From the NCBI RefSeq assembly GCF_008369115.1, contig NZ_VOAZ01000001.1:372001-436000 (forward strand): 64,000 nt of DNA, written 5' to 3'. The notes under the pieces were generated by a model. That model was not told the origin of the DNA. It did not search any database and worked only from the letters and a program-made list of their open reading frames with translations. The position numbers and the translations under genes were made by a program. Origin of the DNA: Psychrobacter sp. ANT_WB68. GTDB lineage: Bacteria; Pseudomonadota; Gammaproteobacteria; Pseudomonadales; Moraxellaceae. Positions 26,920-36,529 of the stretch are shown piece after piece (positions within the stretch are counted from its first letter, which is position 1; each line of letters opens with the position of its first letter).

Positions 26920-28206
26920 ATGATTGACCCAAAACTCTTACGCGGTGATTTAACGGATTTACAACAGCAGCTGGCCACGCGTGGTTATGCGCTTGATATG
27001 GCGTTTTGGCAAAATATTGAAAACGAACGTAAGTCTTTACAAGTCAAAACTGAAGAGCTGCAATCGCGCCGTAATGCGGGTGCCAAGCAAGTGGGTGCGC
27101 TAAAGAAATCGGGCGAAGATGCCAGCGAGCTGTTGGCTGAGATGCAAAGTATCAGTGGCGAGATTAAAATAGCCGAAGATGAGCTGCGTACCTTGCAAGA
27201 GCGTATTAGCCAAGCAGCAATGCAAATCCCAAATATCCCAGCAGCAGATGTTCCAGTTGGTACGTCAGAAGACGATAACGTCGAAGTGCGCAAATGGGGT
27301 ACGCCGCGCACGTTTGACTTTGAGATACAAGATCATACTCATCTCGGTGAGACGCTCGGTATGCTCGACTTTGAAGCGGCAGCTAAATTGACCGGTAGCC
27401 GTTTTAACGTGTTAAAAGGGCAGTTGGCACAAATGCATCGCGCCTTGATTCAGTTTATGCTCAATACCCATACCATTAAGTACGGTTATACTGAAACGTA
27501 CGTTCCTTATATTGTGAACTCTGAGAGTTTAAAAGGTACGGGTCAACTGCCGAAGTTTGAAGATGATTTGTTTAAATTGACCAATCATACCAATAATGAA
27601 GGTACAGATTTTTATCTGATTCCAACCGCGGAAGTACCGATGACCAACTTGGTACGTGGTGAGCGCTTAGATATTAAAGAGCTGCCGTTAAAGTTCACTG
27701 CCCATACGCCATGTTTCCGTAGTGAAGCGGGCTCACATGGTCGTGATACCCGTGGTCTGATTCGTCAGCATCAATTTGAAAAAGTTGAGATGGTCAATAT
27801 CGCTACCGCTGAGCAATCAGATGAGTTGCTTGAGGCGATGACAGGACAAGCAGAATATATCTTACAGCAGCTTAATCTGCCGTACCGCGTGGTACAGCTA
27901 TGTACCGGTGATATGGGCTTTGCCGCGCAAAAGACTTATGATATCGAAGTATGGTTACCGAGCCAAGATACCTATCGTGAAATCTCAAGCTGCTCTAACT
28001 GTGGCGATTTCCAAGCACGCCGTATGGGCACGCGCGTTAAAGATGGCAAGCAGACCAGTTTGGCTCATACGTTAAATGGTTCAGGTTTGGCCGTTGGTCG
28101 TACCTTACTTGCGGTGATGGAAAACCATCAAAATGCTGATGGCAGCATCACTATTCCAGAAGTGTTGCGTCCATTTATGGGTGGTATTGAAACCATTAGC
28201 GCTTAA
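26920..28206 (+). CDS. serS: Seryl-tRNA synthetase
   Basis: SerRS charges tRNA-Ser and tRNA-Sec. The 428-residue protein has the N-terminal long coiled-coil tRNA-binding arm (about residues 28-100, with the heptad-rich [15 protein letters not shown]). The class II catalytic core follows: motif 1 near [11 protein letters not shown], motif 2 [25 protein letters not shown] and motif 3 [17 protein letters not shown]. The segment [17 protein letters not shown] is a typical SerRS substrate loop. Length and start are normal. Confidence 0.98.
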   Translation: MIDPKLLRGDLTDLQQQLATRGYALDMAFWQNIENERKSLQVKTEELQSRRNAGAKQVGALKKSGEDASELLAEMQSISGEIKIAEDELRTLQERISQAAMQIPNIPAADVPVGTSEDDNVEVRKWGTPRTFDFEIQDHTHLGETLGMLDFEAAAKLTGSRFNVLKGQLAQMHRALIQFMLNTHTIKYGYTETYVPYIVNSESLKGTGQLPKFEDDLFKLTNHTNNEGTDFYLIPTAEVPMTNLVRGERLDIKELPLKFTAHTPCFRSEAGSHGRDTRGLIRQHQFEKVEMVNIATAEQSDELLEAMTGQAEYILQQLNLPYRVVQLCTGDMGFAAQKTYDIEVWLPSQDTYREISSCSNCGDFQARRMGTRVKDGKQTSLAHTLNGSGLAVGRTLLAVMENHQNADGSITIPEVLRPFMGGIETISA

Positions 28207-28243
28207 TAAGTCAGTTATCTATCATAATTTTCAACAATAAGCG

Positions 28244-28265
28244 GCGAGTCTCCAAGCGGACTCGC
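28244..28265 (+). terminator. Likely terminator of serS
   Basis: GCGAGTC (28244-28250) pairs perfectly with GACTCGC (28259-28265). It starts about 35 bp after the serS stop; the T tract after it is weak. Confidence 0.55.
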
Positions 28266-28411
28266 AGTTTGTGATTAGCAATCTAACACTGTTTGCCGTT
28301 TAACAAAACTGATGTGAGTGATTGCTAAATACAAACGCTTCTGTCAGCGCATTTTTAGTTTGGCTCATGGCAAATATGTTAATATTGCTTCTTAATTAAA
28401 CACCTTGTTTT

Positions 28412-28434
28412 TAAGAGCGTTCATCGCGCTCTTA
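28412..28434 (+). promoter_or_regulatory. Hairpin in the region upstream of transketolase
   Basis: TAAGAGCG (28412-28419) pairs perfectly with CGCTCTTA (28427-28434), 65 bp before the tkt start and 205 bp after the serS stop. It may be a second serS terminator or a hairpin in the tkt leader. Confidence 0.45.
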
Positions 28435-28498
28435 TTGTATTGTTCAGTCGATTTTTTGCTTGTCATCCATACTTCTCATTTGAATATTAGGACACTCT

Positions 28499-30496
28499 AT
28501 GCCAGCTCCAATTAGCGAACGTAAATTAGCCAATGCCATCCGCGTGTTGTCGTTTGATGCGGTTCAAAAAGCCAACTCTGGACATCCAGGCGCGCCGATG
28601 GGCATGGCTGATATTGCTGAAGTTTTGTGGCGTAAGTTTTTAAAGCACAACCCAGCTGATCCACAATGGCATAACCGTGACCGCTTTGTGTTATCAAACG
28701 GCCATGGCTCAATGCTCATTTATTCATTGCTGCATTTAACGGGTTATGATGTCAGCGTTGATGACCTAAAAGGTTTCCGTCAATTACATTCAAAAACCCC
28801 AGGTCATCCTGAGCTTGGCTATACCCCAGGTATTGAGACAACGACTGGTCCATTAGGTCAAGGTATTGCTAACGCCGTTGGTTTTGCTATTGCAGAGAAG
28901 ACGCTTGCCGCGCAGTTTAACCGTGATGGTCATAACATCGTCGACCACCATACGTATGCATTCCTAGGCGATGGCTGCTTGATGGAAGGTATCAGCCATG
29001 AAGTCTGCTCCTTGGCTGGCACGTTAGGTCTTGGCAAGCTGGTATTCTTTTATGATGACAATGGCATCTCAATCGATGGTAATGTCGAAGGCTGGTTTAC
29101 TGACGACACGCAAGCGCGTTTTGAAGCCTATGGCTGGCAGGTGATTAAAGTTGACGGTCATGATACCGATGAGATTACGCAAGCCACTGAGCAAGCGATC
29201 AAAGAAACCACTAAGCCAAGCTTGATTATTTGTAAAACTACGATCGGTGCGGGCAGCCCAAACAAGCAAGGCTTAGCGGCTAGCCATGGTGCACCATTAG
29301 GTGATGATGAAATTGTCTTAACCCGCGATGCGCTATCTTGGAAGCATGCACCATTTGAATTAGATGACGAAATCTATGAAGCGTGGGATGCTAAAGCGAA
29401 AGGCGATGTACAACAAAAGAACTGGGATGCCGACTTTGAAGCGTATAAAAAGGCTTATCCAGAATTGGCAGCTGAATTACTACGTCGTTTAAATGGCGAC
29501 TTGCCAGCGGATTTTGACAAGCAAGCACAAGCCTATATTCAGCAAACGCAAGAGCAGGGCGGTGATGTTGCCAGTCGTAAAGCCAGTCAAAATGCCATTA
29601 ATACTTTGCAGCCATTATTGCCAGAGCTGTTAGGCGGTTCAGCAGATTTAGCTGGCTCGAACCTTACGCTATTTAAAGGCGCGAAAGGCATTGAGAAAGA
29701 CGCTGATGGCAACTATATCTATTATGGCGTCCGTGAATTCGGTATGACGGCGATTGCCAATGGTATCGCACTCCATGGCGGCTTTATCCCTTACGTAGCA
29801 ACCTTCCTGATGTTTATGGAATATGCACGTAATGCTGTCCGTATGGGCGCACTCATGAAGCAACGTATCATTCATGTTTATACGCATGATTCAATCGGTC
29901 TGGGTGAAGATGGTCCAACGCATCAGCCAGTTGAGCAATTGACCAGCCTACGTACCACGCCAAACCTACGTACATGGCGTCCTTGTGATGCGACTGAATC
30001 TGCCAGCGCTTGGGTTGAGGCTATTAAGTCTGAACACAATCCATCTGCGCTTATCTTTAGCCGTCAAAGCTTGCCACATCAAGCACGTGATGCTGAGCAA
30101 GTCGCTAACATCACTAAAGGCGGCTATGTCCTAGCCAAAGAGCAAGGCGAGCTACAAGCAATCATCATCGCCACGGGTTCAGAAGTTGGTTTAGCCATGG
30201 AAGCGTATGCAACGTTGAGCGAAAATGGCGTTGGCGTCCGTGTGGTCTCTATGCCATGTGCAGAAATCTTTATGGAGCAAGATGCTAGCTACCGTGAAGA
30301 CGTATTGCCAGCCAATATCCGTGCTCGCGTCGCTGTAGAAGCTGCGCATGTGGACTACTGGTATAAGTTCGTTGGTCTTGATGGTAAAGTGATTGGTATG
30401 ACCACTTATGGTGAATCAGCGCCAGCAGATCAGCTCTATAAAGAGTTTGGTATTACTACGGAAGCGGTGGTTAATGCGGTAAATAGTTTGGTTTAA
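28499..30496 (+). CDS. tkt: Transketolase
   Basis: Transketolase moves two-carbon units between sugar phosphates in the pentose phosphate pathway, using thiamine diphosphate. The 665-residue protein has the N-terminal [21 protein letters not shown], the ThDP/Mg motif [13 protein letters not shown] plus DDNGISIDG, the middle-domain [12 protein letters not shown] and [14 protein letters not shown], and the catalytic [19 protein letters not shown]. The C-terminal domain ends with [19 protein letters not shown]. All features and the length are standard. A strong terminator follows. A GAPDH/Epd-family gene sits 8 kb downstream, not adjacent. Confidence 0.98.
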   Translation: MPAPISERKLANAIRVLSFDAVQKANSGHPGAPMGMADIAEVLWRKFLKHNPADPQWHNRDRFVLSNGHGSMLIYSLLHLTGYDVSVDDLKGFRQLHSKTPGHPELGYTPGIETTTGPLGQGIANAVGFAIAEKTLAAQFNRDGHNIVDHHTYAFLGDGCLMEGISHEVCSLAGTLGLGKLVFFYDDNGISIDGNVEGWFTDDTQARFEAYGWQVIKVDGHDTDEITQATEQAIKETTKPSLIICKTTIGAGSPNKQGLAASHGAPLGDDEIVLTRDALSWKHAPFELDDEIYEAWDAKAKGDVQQKNWDADFEAYKKAYPELAAELLRRLNGDLPADFDKQAQAYIQQTQEQGGDVASRKASQNAINTLQPLLPELLGGSADLAGSNLTLFKGAKGIEKDADGNYIYYGVREFGMTAIANGIALHGGFIPYVATFLMFMEYARNAVRMGALMKQRIIHVYTHDSIGLGEDGPTHQPVEQLTSLRTTPNLRTWRPCDATESASAWVEAIKSEHNPSALIFSRQSLPHQARDAEQVANITKGGYVLAKEQGELQAIIIATGSEVGLAMEAYATLSENGVGVRVVSMPCAEIFMEQDASYREDVLPANIRARVAVEAAHVDYWYKFVGLDGKVIGMTTYGESAPADQLYKEFGITTEAVVNAVNSLV

Positions 30497-30530
30497 TCAA
30501 TCAAAGCTTAGACTTAGTTTTTGAGTTTAT

Positions 30531-30567
30531 GAAAGAGCTGCTGGAGTAATCTGGCAGCTCTTTTTTT
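30531..30567 (+). terminator. Terminator of transketolase
   Basis: AAAGAGCTGC (30532-30541) pairs with GCAGCTCTTT (30554-30563) and is followed by more T residues. Confidence 0.85.
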
Positions 30568-30721
30568 GTGGTTGATACGGTACTTCTTTATTTCTGCACT
30601 CAGAGCTAAGCCGCCTATTAATGCTACAGTTTTATGATAAATGAGTCCAAATTTTAGTCTTGTCGGTACGCTTGGTCCTACGGAAAAATATATATTATTA
30701 TTAAATATGCGAAGGAAAATC

Positions 30722-31240
30722 ATGCAAAGGTTTATTCAAATAATATCTGAAAGTACAGAATCACATATTGAAAATTTTAATAAAATCGAAGAGTTAATTT
30801 ATACGGAACTTGAAAATTCAGGCTCGACTAGATTAGTATTAACGCTACAAAAGATGCAGTGGGAGAGAGCTGTTTTTGCTATAGGAATGTTTTCACTGTT
30901 TGAAGCTGAAATTCAAAATGAATTGAAAGTTGAACAAGGTTCTGCCTTTAAAGAGCTAAAGAAACGTCTTAAAGAAAAGGGTAAAAATGAAATAATCTTA
31001 CGTTTTGAAGAGTTTTATTACGCAATTAATGCTCTTAAACATGGTAGGGGACAATCTTATAACAAGCTCTTAGAAAACAAGAATTTACCCTTTAAGATTA
31101 GTTCTATAAATGGCGTGTTTACAAATGAAGGAGATGTTTCAGAAATTGAAACTCTAATACTTGTTGATAATGGGTTTTTAGAAGATTGTTTAGCTGTTAT
31201 TCGTATTTGTTATAATGAAATATTAAGAATGTCATCATAA
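30722..31240 (+). CDS. AT-rich orphan gene, all-helical HEPN-like candidate
   Basis: The function is unknown. The 172-residue product is predicted to be helical and charged throughout, without a signal or membrane segment. Its pattern, a long helix WERAVFAIGMFSLFEAEI followed by FYYAINALKHGRGQSY, recalls HEPN-type domains in which an N-x-x-K-H-G motif lies after paired helices. This is only a resemblance. The start at 30722 was chosen because AAGGA lies 5 nt upstream; the same frame also opens 27 codons earlier at 30641 without such a site. Codons are much richer in A/T than in flanking tkt, suggesting horizontal acquisition. The NERD-domain gene follows after about 80 bp. Confidence 0.65.
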   Translation: MQRFIQIISESTESHIENFNKIEELIYTELENSGSTRLVLTLQKMQWERAVFAIGMFSLFEAEIQNELKVEQGSAFKELKKRLKEKGKNEIILRFEEFYYAINALKHGRGQSYNKLLENKNLPFKISSINGVFTNEGDVSEIETLILVDNGFLEDCLAVIRICYNEILRMSS

Positions 31241-31321
31241 TAAATCGTTAAATAAGTTTTAGTGTCATTAATTAATTTTATGTAAACATCTTAATTGTTT
31301 TATCAAATATGAGTAAAACTA

Positions 31322-32341
31322 ATGTCCCTAATGTCCACCTTCAAAGGCATACTCGGCGAGACCGTCATCAACGTGGCCATGTGGCTAAAGCTTGAAAAAG
31401 ACGTCTATCATCGTCTGAATAATATCACTTTGCCATTAGCCAATGGTGGCAGTACCCAGATTGATCATATCATCGTTTCTGTGTATGGCATTTTTGTCAT
31501 CGAAACTAAGAATTATAAAGGCTGGATATTTGGTAATGAAAAGCAAAGACAGTGGACGCAAGTCATTATGGGTCGCAAGTATAAATTCCAAAACCCCTTA
31601 CACCAGAATTACCTGCACATTAAAACGCTAGCAGATTTACTAGAGCTGGAGTTGAGCTATTTCCATCCAATGATTGCTTTTATTGGGGAATGTGAGCTTA
31701 AGACTCGTGATGAGCTGCCAGAGCATGTATTGACGAGCGGCATGACATCTTATGTGAAGAAAAAACAAGAGACGTTATTAACTGACGAAGAAGTCATAAC
31801 TATCGTTGAGCAAATTGAAAGCAATAGATTTATCAAATCGTGGCGCACCAATAGAGCGCATAAAGCCTACCTAAAAGATAAGCATAGCCAGTCAAATAAA
31901 CCGACAAGCAATAACTCGAATGCTAAGTCAGTTATTAGAAATACGCCTGAGCCAATAGTAAAAGAACCTCCTAAAAAAACCATTCTTCAAAGTAGCGAAG
32001 TGCTGCGCTGGTCTGGTCAAACGCAAGTGGAGCAAGCTGACACACCTGTTACGCCGTTTATCGATCCTCAGCCTAGCAATGAACAACTTAATAATGGACA
32101 GCTTAATGATGACGAAGTTTTTATCACACCGTTTGAAGTCTTAGAATCTGAACTGAAGATTAATAAGCCTTTTATTATTGAGCAAGTCGATGTGCCAATT
32201 GTTTCCGATAATATTCCCGCTTGCCCAAAATGTCATGGTCAGATGATTCAGCGCGTCGTAAAAAAAGGGGCCCGCCAAGGTCAAATCTTCTATGGCTGTC
32301 GTCAGTTTCCGAAGTGTCGCGGGGTGGTGAATAAAAATTGA
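31322..32341 (+). CDS. NERD nuclease-related protein with topoisomerase-type zinc finger
   Basis: Residues about 6-125 match the NERD domain: KGILGETVIN, then TQIDHIIVSVYGIFVIETKNYKGWIFG, the Asp and E-x-K pattern of PD-(D/E)XK-like nucleases. A polar linker rich in Asn, Ser and Gln follows (about 190-290). The C-terminus (about 300-336) is a four-Cys zinc ribbon CPKC...GCRQFPKC like those at the end of topoisomerase I, which bind single-stranded DNA. This suggests a DNA-processing enzyme, but no substrate is known. There is no strong ribosome site; two in-frame ATGs (31322, 31331) are possible. The partner gene may be the AT-rich orphan just upstream. Confidence 0.85.
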   Translation: MSLMSTFKGILGETVINVAMWLKLEKDVYHRLNNITLPLANGGSTQIDHIIVSVYGIFVIETKNYKGWIFGNEKQRQWTQVIMGRKYKFQNPLHQNYLHIKTLADLLELELSYFHPMIAFIGECELKTRDELPEHVLTSGMTSYVKKKQETLLTDEEVITIVEQIESNRFIKSWRTNRAHKAYLKDKHSQSNKPTSNNSNAKSVIRNTPEPIVKEPPKKTILQSSEVLRWSGQTQVEQADTPVTPFIDPQPSNEQLNNGQLNDDEVFITPFEVLESELKINKPFIIEQVDVPIVSDNIPACPKCHGQMIQRVVKKGARQGQIFYGCRQFPKCRGVVNKN

Positions 32342-32392
32342 GCCCAAAACCATGCTTTGTATTTTAAACTCAATTTATTATACGCAGCTACT

Positions 32393-34036
32393 TTAAGCAG
32401 AAACTGGCTCACCATGCACATGATTTGCTTTAATCAGATCTGCGATTCTTTCAGCAATCATAATCGTTGGCGCATTGGTATTGGCGCTTATCAAGGTCGG
32501 CATCACAGACGCATCAACAACTCGTAATCCACTGACGCCGCGTACTTTTAGTTCTAAATCGACAACAGAGTCATCATCTGAACCCATACGGCAAGTGCCT
32601 ATAGGATGATAGATAGTATCTGACTTATTGCGGATATAGCCGAGCATGCCATCCTTTTCGATATAAGGGGCAGGGTAGTCTTCGGTAATATATTTGGCGA
32701 TAGGCGATTCTTGCATGATGGCGCGCGTACGCTCCGCGCCTGCCACCATATACTCTATATCTTTGGGATGTGAAAGATAGTTTGGATCAATCAACACTGC
32801 CGCTGATGGGTCAGCTGAATCAAGCCTGACTGTGCCGCGGCTTTCAGGGCGCAGATAGCAGCTATGACAAGAGACGGCAAAGCCGCGTCTAAGATCACGA
32901 CCATGCTCAATCACGCGCGATATGACAAAATGCAACTGAGTATTTGGCCACTCTTTTGGATCGTCACCGACACTAAAAAACGCGCCCGCTTCTGCATAGT
33001 TGGTAGACAGTAGGCCCGTGCCATCCTTTCTCCATTGCCGAATGCTTTTGGCTAAGGTTGAAATACTTGCCATGCCAATGCCGATAACGTCGGTGGTATT
33101 GACCTCGTAATCAAAGACCACGTCTAAATGGTCTTGTAGGTTACCGCCAACATCGGGCGCATCGACTAAGACATCGATATCATGAGACTGCAAATGCTCA
33201 GCAGGACCAATACCCGATAACATCAGGACTTTGGGTGAGCCAAAGGTGCCACCTGATAAAATCACTTCATGGTTTGCCATCACCGTATGCTCGACGCCAT
33301 CTTTTTCATAAGCGACGCCAACGGCTTGTTTGTCTTCAAAAATAACTCGGTTGGCTTGGGCATGGGTAATGACGGTCAGATTGGGTCGGCTTTGTACGGG
33401 ATGTAGATAGGCGGCCGCCGCAGAGCAACGTTGACCTTGTTTTTCGCCATGAAAATGGGTGACTTGATATAAGCCAGCGCCGTCTTGTTTTTTGCCATTA
33501 AAGTCGTCATTTTGATCTAAACCATTGGCAACGGCAGCTTCTACAAATGCTTTTGATATCTCACGCGGACTCAGTAAGTCGCTGACGTGCAAAGGTCCGC
33601 TATCACCGTGCAGCTCATCCGAGCCATGGATATTGTTTTCTGATTTTATAAAGTAGGGCAACACATCGTCAAACCCCCAACCTTCACAGCCTTGCTCAAC
33701 CCAGCGCTCGTAATCAAGCGCACTACCACGAGTATAAATCATGGCGTTAATCGCTGATGAGCCTCCCAAGCATTGCCCACGTGGTTGGAAGCCGCGACGG
33801 TTATTGAGATGCGCTTGCGGGGTCGTGTGAAAACACCAATTGTTCAATTTCAGCGGTTTACCGGGTACTAGTAGAATCAGTCCAGCTGGCACGCGAATCG
33901 CAAGGTCTTTGCCTTCACCGCCGAATTCTAATAAGCAGACACTGATGTCTGGATTTTCTGTCAGCCGGCTGGCAAGCACGCAGCCTGCAGAACCGCCACC
34001 AACGATGACGTAGTCAAACTTTGGATCAACTTCCAT
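32393..34036 (-). CDS. GMC-family FAD-dependent oxidoreductase (alcohol or choline dehydrogenase type)
   Basis: The 547-residue flavoprotein has the FAD dinucleotide motif VIVGGGSAGCVLASRL at its N-terminus, the GMC signatures GGSSAINAMIYTRG and SGGTFGSPKVLMLSGIGP, the active-site His in YHPIGTCRMG, and NTNAPTIMIAERIADLI at the C-terminus. This group contains membrane-associated alcohol dehydrogenases (AlkJ type) and choline dehydrogenase (BetA); sequence alone does not settle the substrate. No betB or betI is next to it. The same strand carries an AldB-type dehydrogenase and DUF779 upstream, pointing to alcohol or aldehyde oxidation. It is 219 bp from DUF779 and may have its own promoter. 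Confidence 0.88.
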   Translation of the reverse strand: MEVDPKFDYVIVGGGSAGCVLASRLTENPDISVCLLEFGGEGKDLAIRVPAGLILLVPGKPLKLNNWCFHTTPQAHLNNRRGFQPRGQCLGGSSAINAMIYTRGSALDYERWVEQGCEGWGFDDVLPYFIKSENNIHGSDELHGDSGPLHVSDLLSPREISKAFVEAAVANGLDQNDDFNGKKQDGAGLYQVTHFHGEKQGQRCSAAAAYLHPVQSRPNLTVITHAQANRVIFEDKQAVGVAYEKDGVEHTVMANHEVILSGGTFGSPKVLMLSGIGPAEHLQSHDIDVLVDAPDVGGNLQDHLDVVFDYEVNTTDVIGIGMASISTLAKSIRQWRKDGTGLLSTNYAEAGAFFSVGDDPKEWPNTQLHFVISRVIEHGRDLRRGFAVSCHSCYLRPESRGTVRLDSADPSAAVLIDPNYLSHPKDIEYMVAGAERTRAIMQESPIAKYITEDYPAPYIEKDGMLGYIRNKSDTIYHPIGTCRMGSDDDSVVDLELKVRGVSGLRVVDASVMPTLISANTNAPTIMIAERIADLIKANHVHGEPVSA

Positions 34037-34254
34037 ATTATATTCCTTATAGGATCCATGCTTATTAAAACGTGCTCGTTAAAACGCGCTTATTGAAATA
34101 GGGTACGCATTACAGTATCTATTATTTTGCTCAAATAATACAATAAAAATGAACAGGTGGTATTTTTCACAGTGTTATAAAAAATCAAACACTCAATAAC
34201 ACATAAGGATGTGTTGATAGGCTGTTCATGGCTTATTATTGATACAATAGCACT

Positions 34255-34581
34255 TTACACTGCACATATCTCTGAACGTACGATAAAGCGCTTACCTTCG
34301 GGTATTTCTAACGAAAAACTCGCCCCACGTCCATCAACCACATCAATGGTTAGATCCGTATGTTGCCAGAGCTTGTGCTGAGCCTTACCCATATAGAAGG
34401 GACAGCCAACCAACTCGCCGATGAGTACATCTTGTCCACCCACTTTAAATTCACCCAATGGATAACACATGGGTGAGCTACCATCGCAGCAGCCGCCCGA
34501 TTGATGAAACATCAGCTCGCCATGCTTAGATTTTAGTAATTCGATTAATGCTTTGCAGGACTCTGTCGCTGTGACCTTCAT
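34255..34581 (-). CDS. DUF779 protein
   Basis: This 108-residue protein belongs to the DUF779 family, whose genes very often neighbour aldehyde dehydrogenase genes. It has the conserved Cys-rich motif HQSGGCCDGSSPMCY near residues 26-40 and a further Cys in VGCPFYMG, suggesting a metal or redox site. The C-terminal half is small strands (LTIDVVDGRGASFSLE) ending IVRSEICAV. No membrane or export signal is present, so it is cytoplasmic. It lies immediately downstream of the AldB-type gene on the same strand, with a hairpin between the two. Its biochemical activity is unknown to me. Confidence 0.85.
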   Translation of the reverse strand: MKVTATESCKALIELLKSKHGELMFHQSGGCCDGSSPMCYPLGEFKVGGQDVLIGELVGCPFYMGKAQHKLWQHTDLTIDVVDGRGASFSLEIPEGKRFIVRSEICAV

Positions 34582-34637
34582 GATGATTTCCTTATCATTT
34601 ATGAATAGCTTATTCTTATCGCTGCTTTATTAAAGCA

Positions 34638-34672
34638 AAAATGCAATCTACCTTACGATAGATTGCATTTAT
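34638..34672 (-). terminator. Hairpin between the aldehyde dehydrogenase gene and DUF779
   Basis: AAATGCAATCTA (34639-34650) pairs perfectly with TAGATTGCATTT (34659-34670), 12 bp with an 8-nt loop. On the minus strand it follows the dehydrogenase stop and precedes DUF779. It could end the transcript or tune the ratio of the two products. Confidence 0.6.
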
Positions 34673-34700
34673 TTATCTAAATTAGAACATGCTTCTAGAT

Positions 34701-36227
34701 TTAAAAGAAGCCCATCGCTTTAGGACTGTACGATACGAGCATGTTTTTGGTTTGCTGATAATGATCAAGCATCATCAGATGGTTTTCACGACCAATCCCA
34801 GACTGCTTATAGCCACCAAACGCTGAATGCGCAGGATATAGATGATAGCAATTTGTCCAAACGCGACCGGCTTTAATGCCACGACCGAAACGATAAGCGC
34901 GAGTACCATTACGTGTCCATACACCAGCACCGAGACCGTACAACGTATCATTGGCAAGAGCCAGTGCTTCTTCATCGTCTTTAAAAGTGGTGACAGCAAG
35001 TACAGGACCAAAGATTTCTTCTTGGAACACGCGCATATCATTGGTGCCTTCAAAGATGGTGGGCTGTACATAATAGCCGTTTGCCATATCGCCATCATGT
35101 TTAGCAATTTCACCGCCGACAAGGACTTTTGCACCTTCTTTTTTACCAATATCAAGATAAGAGAGGATTTTTTCTAATTGATCTGAGCTAGCCTGAGCAC
35201 CAATCATCGTATCGGTATCAAGTGGGTTGCCCATTTTGATGGCTTTAACGCGAGCAATACAGCGTTTCATAAATTCATCATAAATGCTTTCGTGCACGAG
35301 CGCGCGTGATGGGCAAGTACAGACTTCACCTTGGTTCAGCGCAAACATCACCAAGCCTTCGACGGCTTTGTCTAAGAAGTCATCATCTTCATCCATGATA
35401 TCGGCAAAGAAGATGTTTGGACTCTTACCGCCCAGCTCTAGCGTTACCGGAATGATATTTTCACTGGCGTATTGCATAATTAAGCGACCAGTGGTGGTCT
35501 CACCTGTAAACGAAACTTTATCGATACGCGGGTTAGAAGCGATTGGCTTACCGGCTTCAACACCAAAGCCGTTAACGACGTTTAGTACGCCTTTTGGTAA
35601 AATGTCTGCCGCGCCTATTAAGTCAAGCATGTATAGAACAGAAGCAGGAGTTTGCTCGGCAGGCTTGAGGACGACACAGTTACCCGCGGCAAGGGCAGGG
35701 GCAATTTTCCAAATCGCCATCAGAATAGGGAAGTTCCAAGGAATGATTTGACCGACGACGCCAAGTGGCTCATGAAAATGATAGGCGACGGTATCTTCAT
35801 CAATTTGGCTGATGCCGCCTTCTTGTGCGCGGATAACGCCAGCGAAGTAACGCAAATGGTCGATAGCGATTGGAATATCAGCAGCGAGGGTTTCACGTAC
35901 CGGTTTACCGTTTTCGTAGCTCTCGGCGATAGCGATAGCCTCTAAATTGGCTTCGATACCGTCGGCAAGTTTGAGCAACATCTTAGAGCGTTCAGTGACA
36001 CTGGTTTTGCCCCATGCGTCTTTGGCGGCGTGAGCGGCATCCAGCGCCGCTTCAATATCGGCTTCTTTTGAACGCGCAACTTGACAGAAGATTTTACCGT
36101 CGATAGGACTTGAGTTGTCGAAATACTCGCCATCGATTGGCGCGACCCACTCACCATTGATGAAGTTGTCATATTTTTTGCGAAATTGGACGGGACTATT
36201 TTCAGTATTGGGGTAGGCGTATAACAT
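34701..36227 (-). CDS. aldB: Aldehyde dehydrogenase, AldB/ExaC type
   Basis: The 508-residue enzyme oxidises aldehydes with NAD(P). The catalytic Cys is in [14 protein letters not shown], the Glu base in [11 protein letters not shown], the cofactor region is GQIIPWNFP and GETTTGRLI, and the end is [15 protein letters not shown]. The GEVCTCPSR segment and the length match E. coli AldB and ExaC, which act on acetaldehyde. DUF779, the usual companion of this group, follows, and a GMC oxidoreductase lies further downstream on the same strand. A classic two-step alcohol-to-acid pathway is plausible but inferred. Confidence 0.93.
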   Translation of the reverse strand: MLYAYPNTENSPVQFRKKYDNFINGEWVAPIDGEYFDNSSPIDGKIFCQVARSKEADIEAALDAAHAAKDAWGKTSVTERSKMLLKLADGIEANLEAIAIAESYENGKPVRETLAADIPIAIDHLRYFAGVIRAQEGGISQIDEDTVAYHFHEPLGVVGQIIPWNFPILMAIWKIAPALAAGNCVVLKPAEQTPASVLYMLDLIGAADILPKGVLNVVNGFGVEAGKPIASNPRIDKVSFTGETTTGRLIMQYASENIIPVTLELGGKSPNIFFADIMDEDDDFLDKAVEGLVMFALNQGEVCTCPSRALVHESIYDEFMKRCIARVKAIKMGNPLDTDTMIGAQASSDQLEKILSYLDIGKKEGAKVLVGGEIAKHDGDMANGYYVQPTIFEGTNDMRVFQEEIFGPVLAVTTFKDDEEALALANDTLYGLGAGVWTRNGTRAYRFGRGIKAGRVWTNCYHLYPAHSAFGGYKQSGIGRENHLMMLDHYQQTKNMLVSYSPKAMGFF

Positions 36228-36529
36228 GAACGATTCCTTGTTGTGTATTATGGCTATTTAAGAACAAACGACTTAAGCATAAATATTTGGCCATCCTGAC
36301 CAAGCTGTGACTCTATCCTACTGAGCTTTGGCGCTGAGTGATAATGACTTTTTATAATGATATATTTTGTATCGTATAACTTTAGGTTATGTGATCTGAG
36401 GTGGTTAAAGTGGTTCGCAAAAGGGATGTAACTGTTATAATCAAAGTTAAATAATTTGAGTGATATCAGATTCCAGCTCTCTATGTTTATTTTACGACTT
36501 TTCTTATTAACACTAATTGGTTTGGATAT
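36228..36529. other. Intergenic region between divergent aldB-like and helicase genes
   Basis: This stretch of 302 bp is AT-rich, with no coding sequence. It should contain promoters for both directions. None is confidently placed. Confidence 0.35.

Noticed and set aside
30514..30723. Minus-strand open frame of 69 codons after tkt
   Set aside because: It covers the tkt terminator and the start of the orphan gene in antisense, with no supporting signals.
35284..35751. Plus-strand open frame of 155 codons
   Set aside because: It is antisense to the aldehyde dehydrogenase gene, whose catalytic motifs are intact; the frame is a shadow of its codon pattern.
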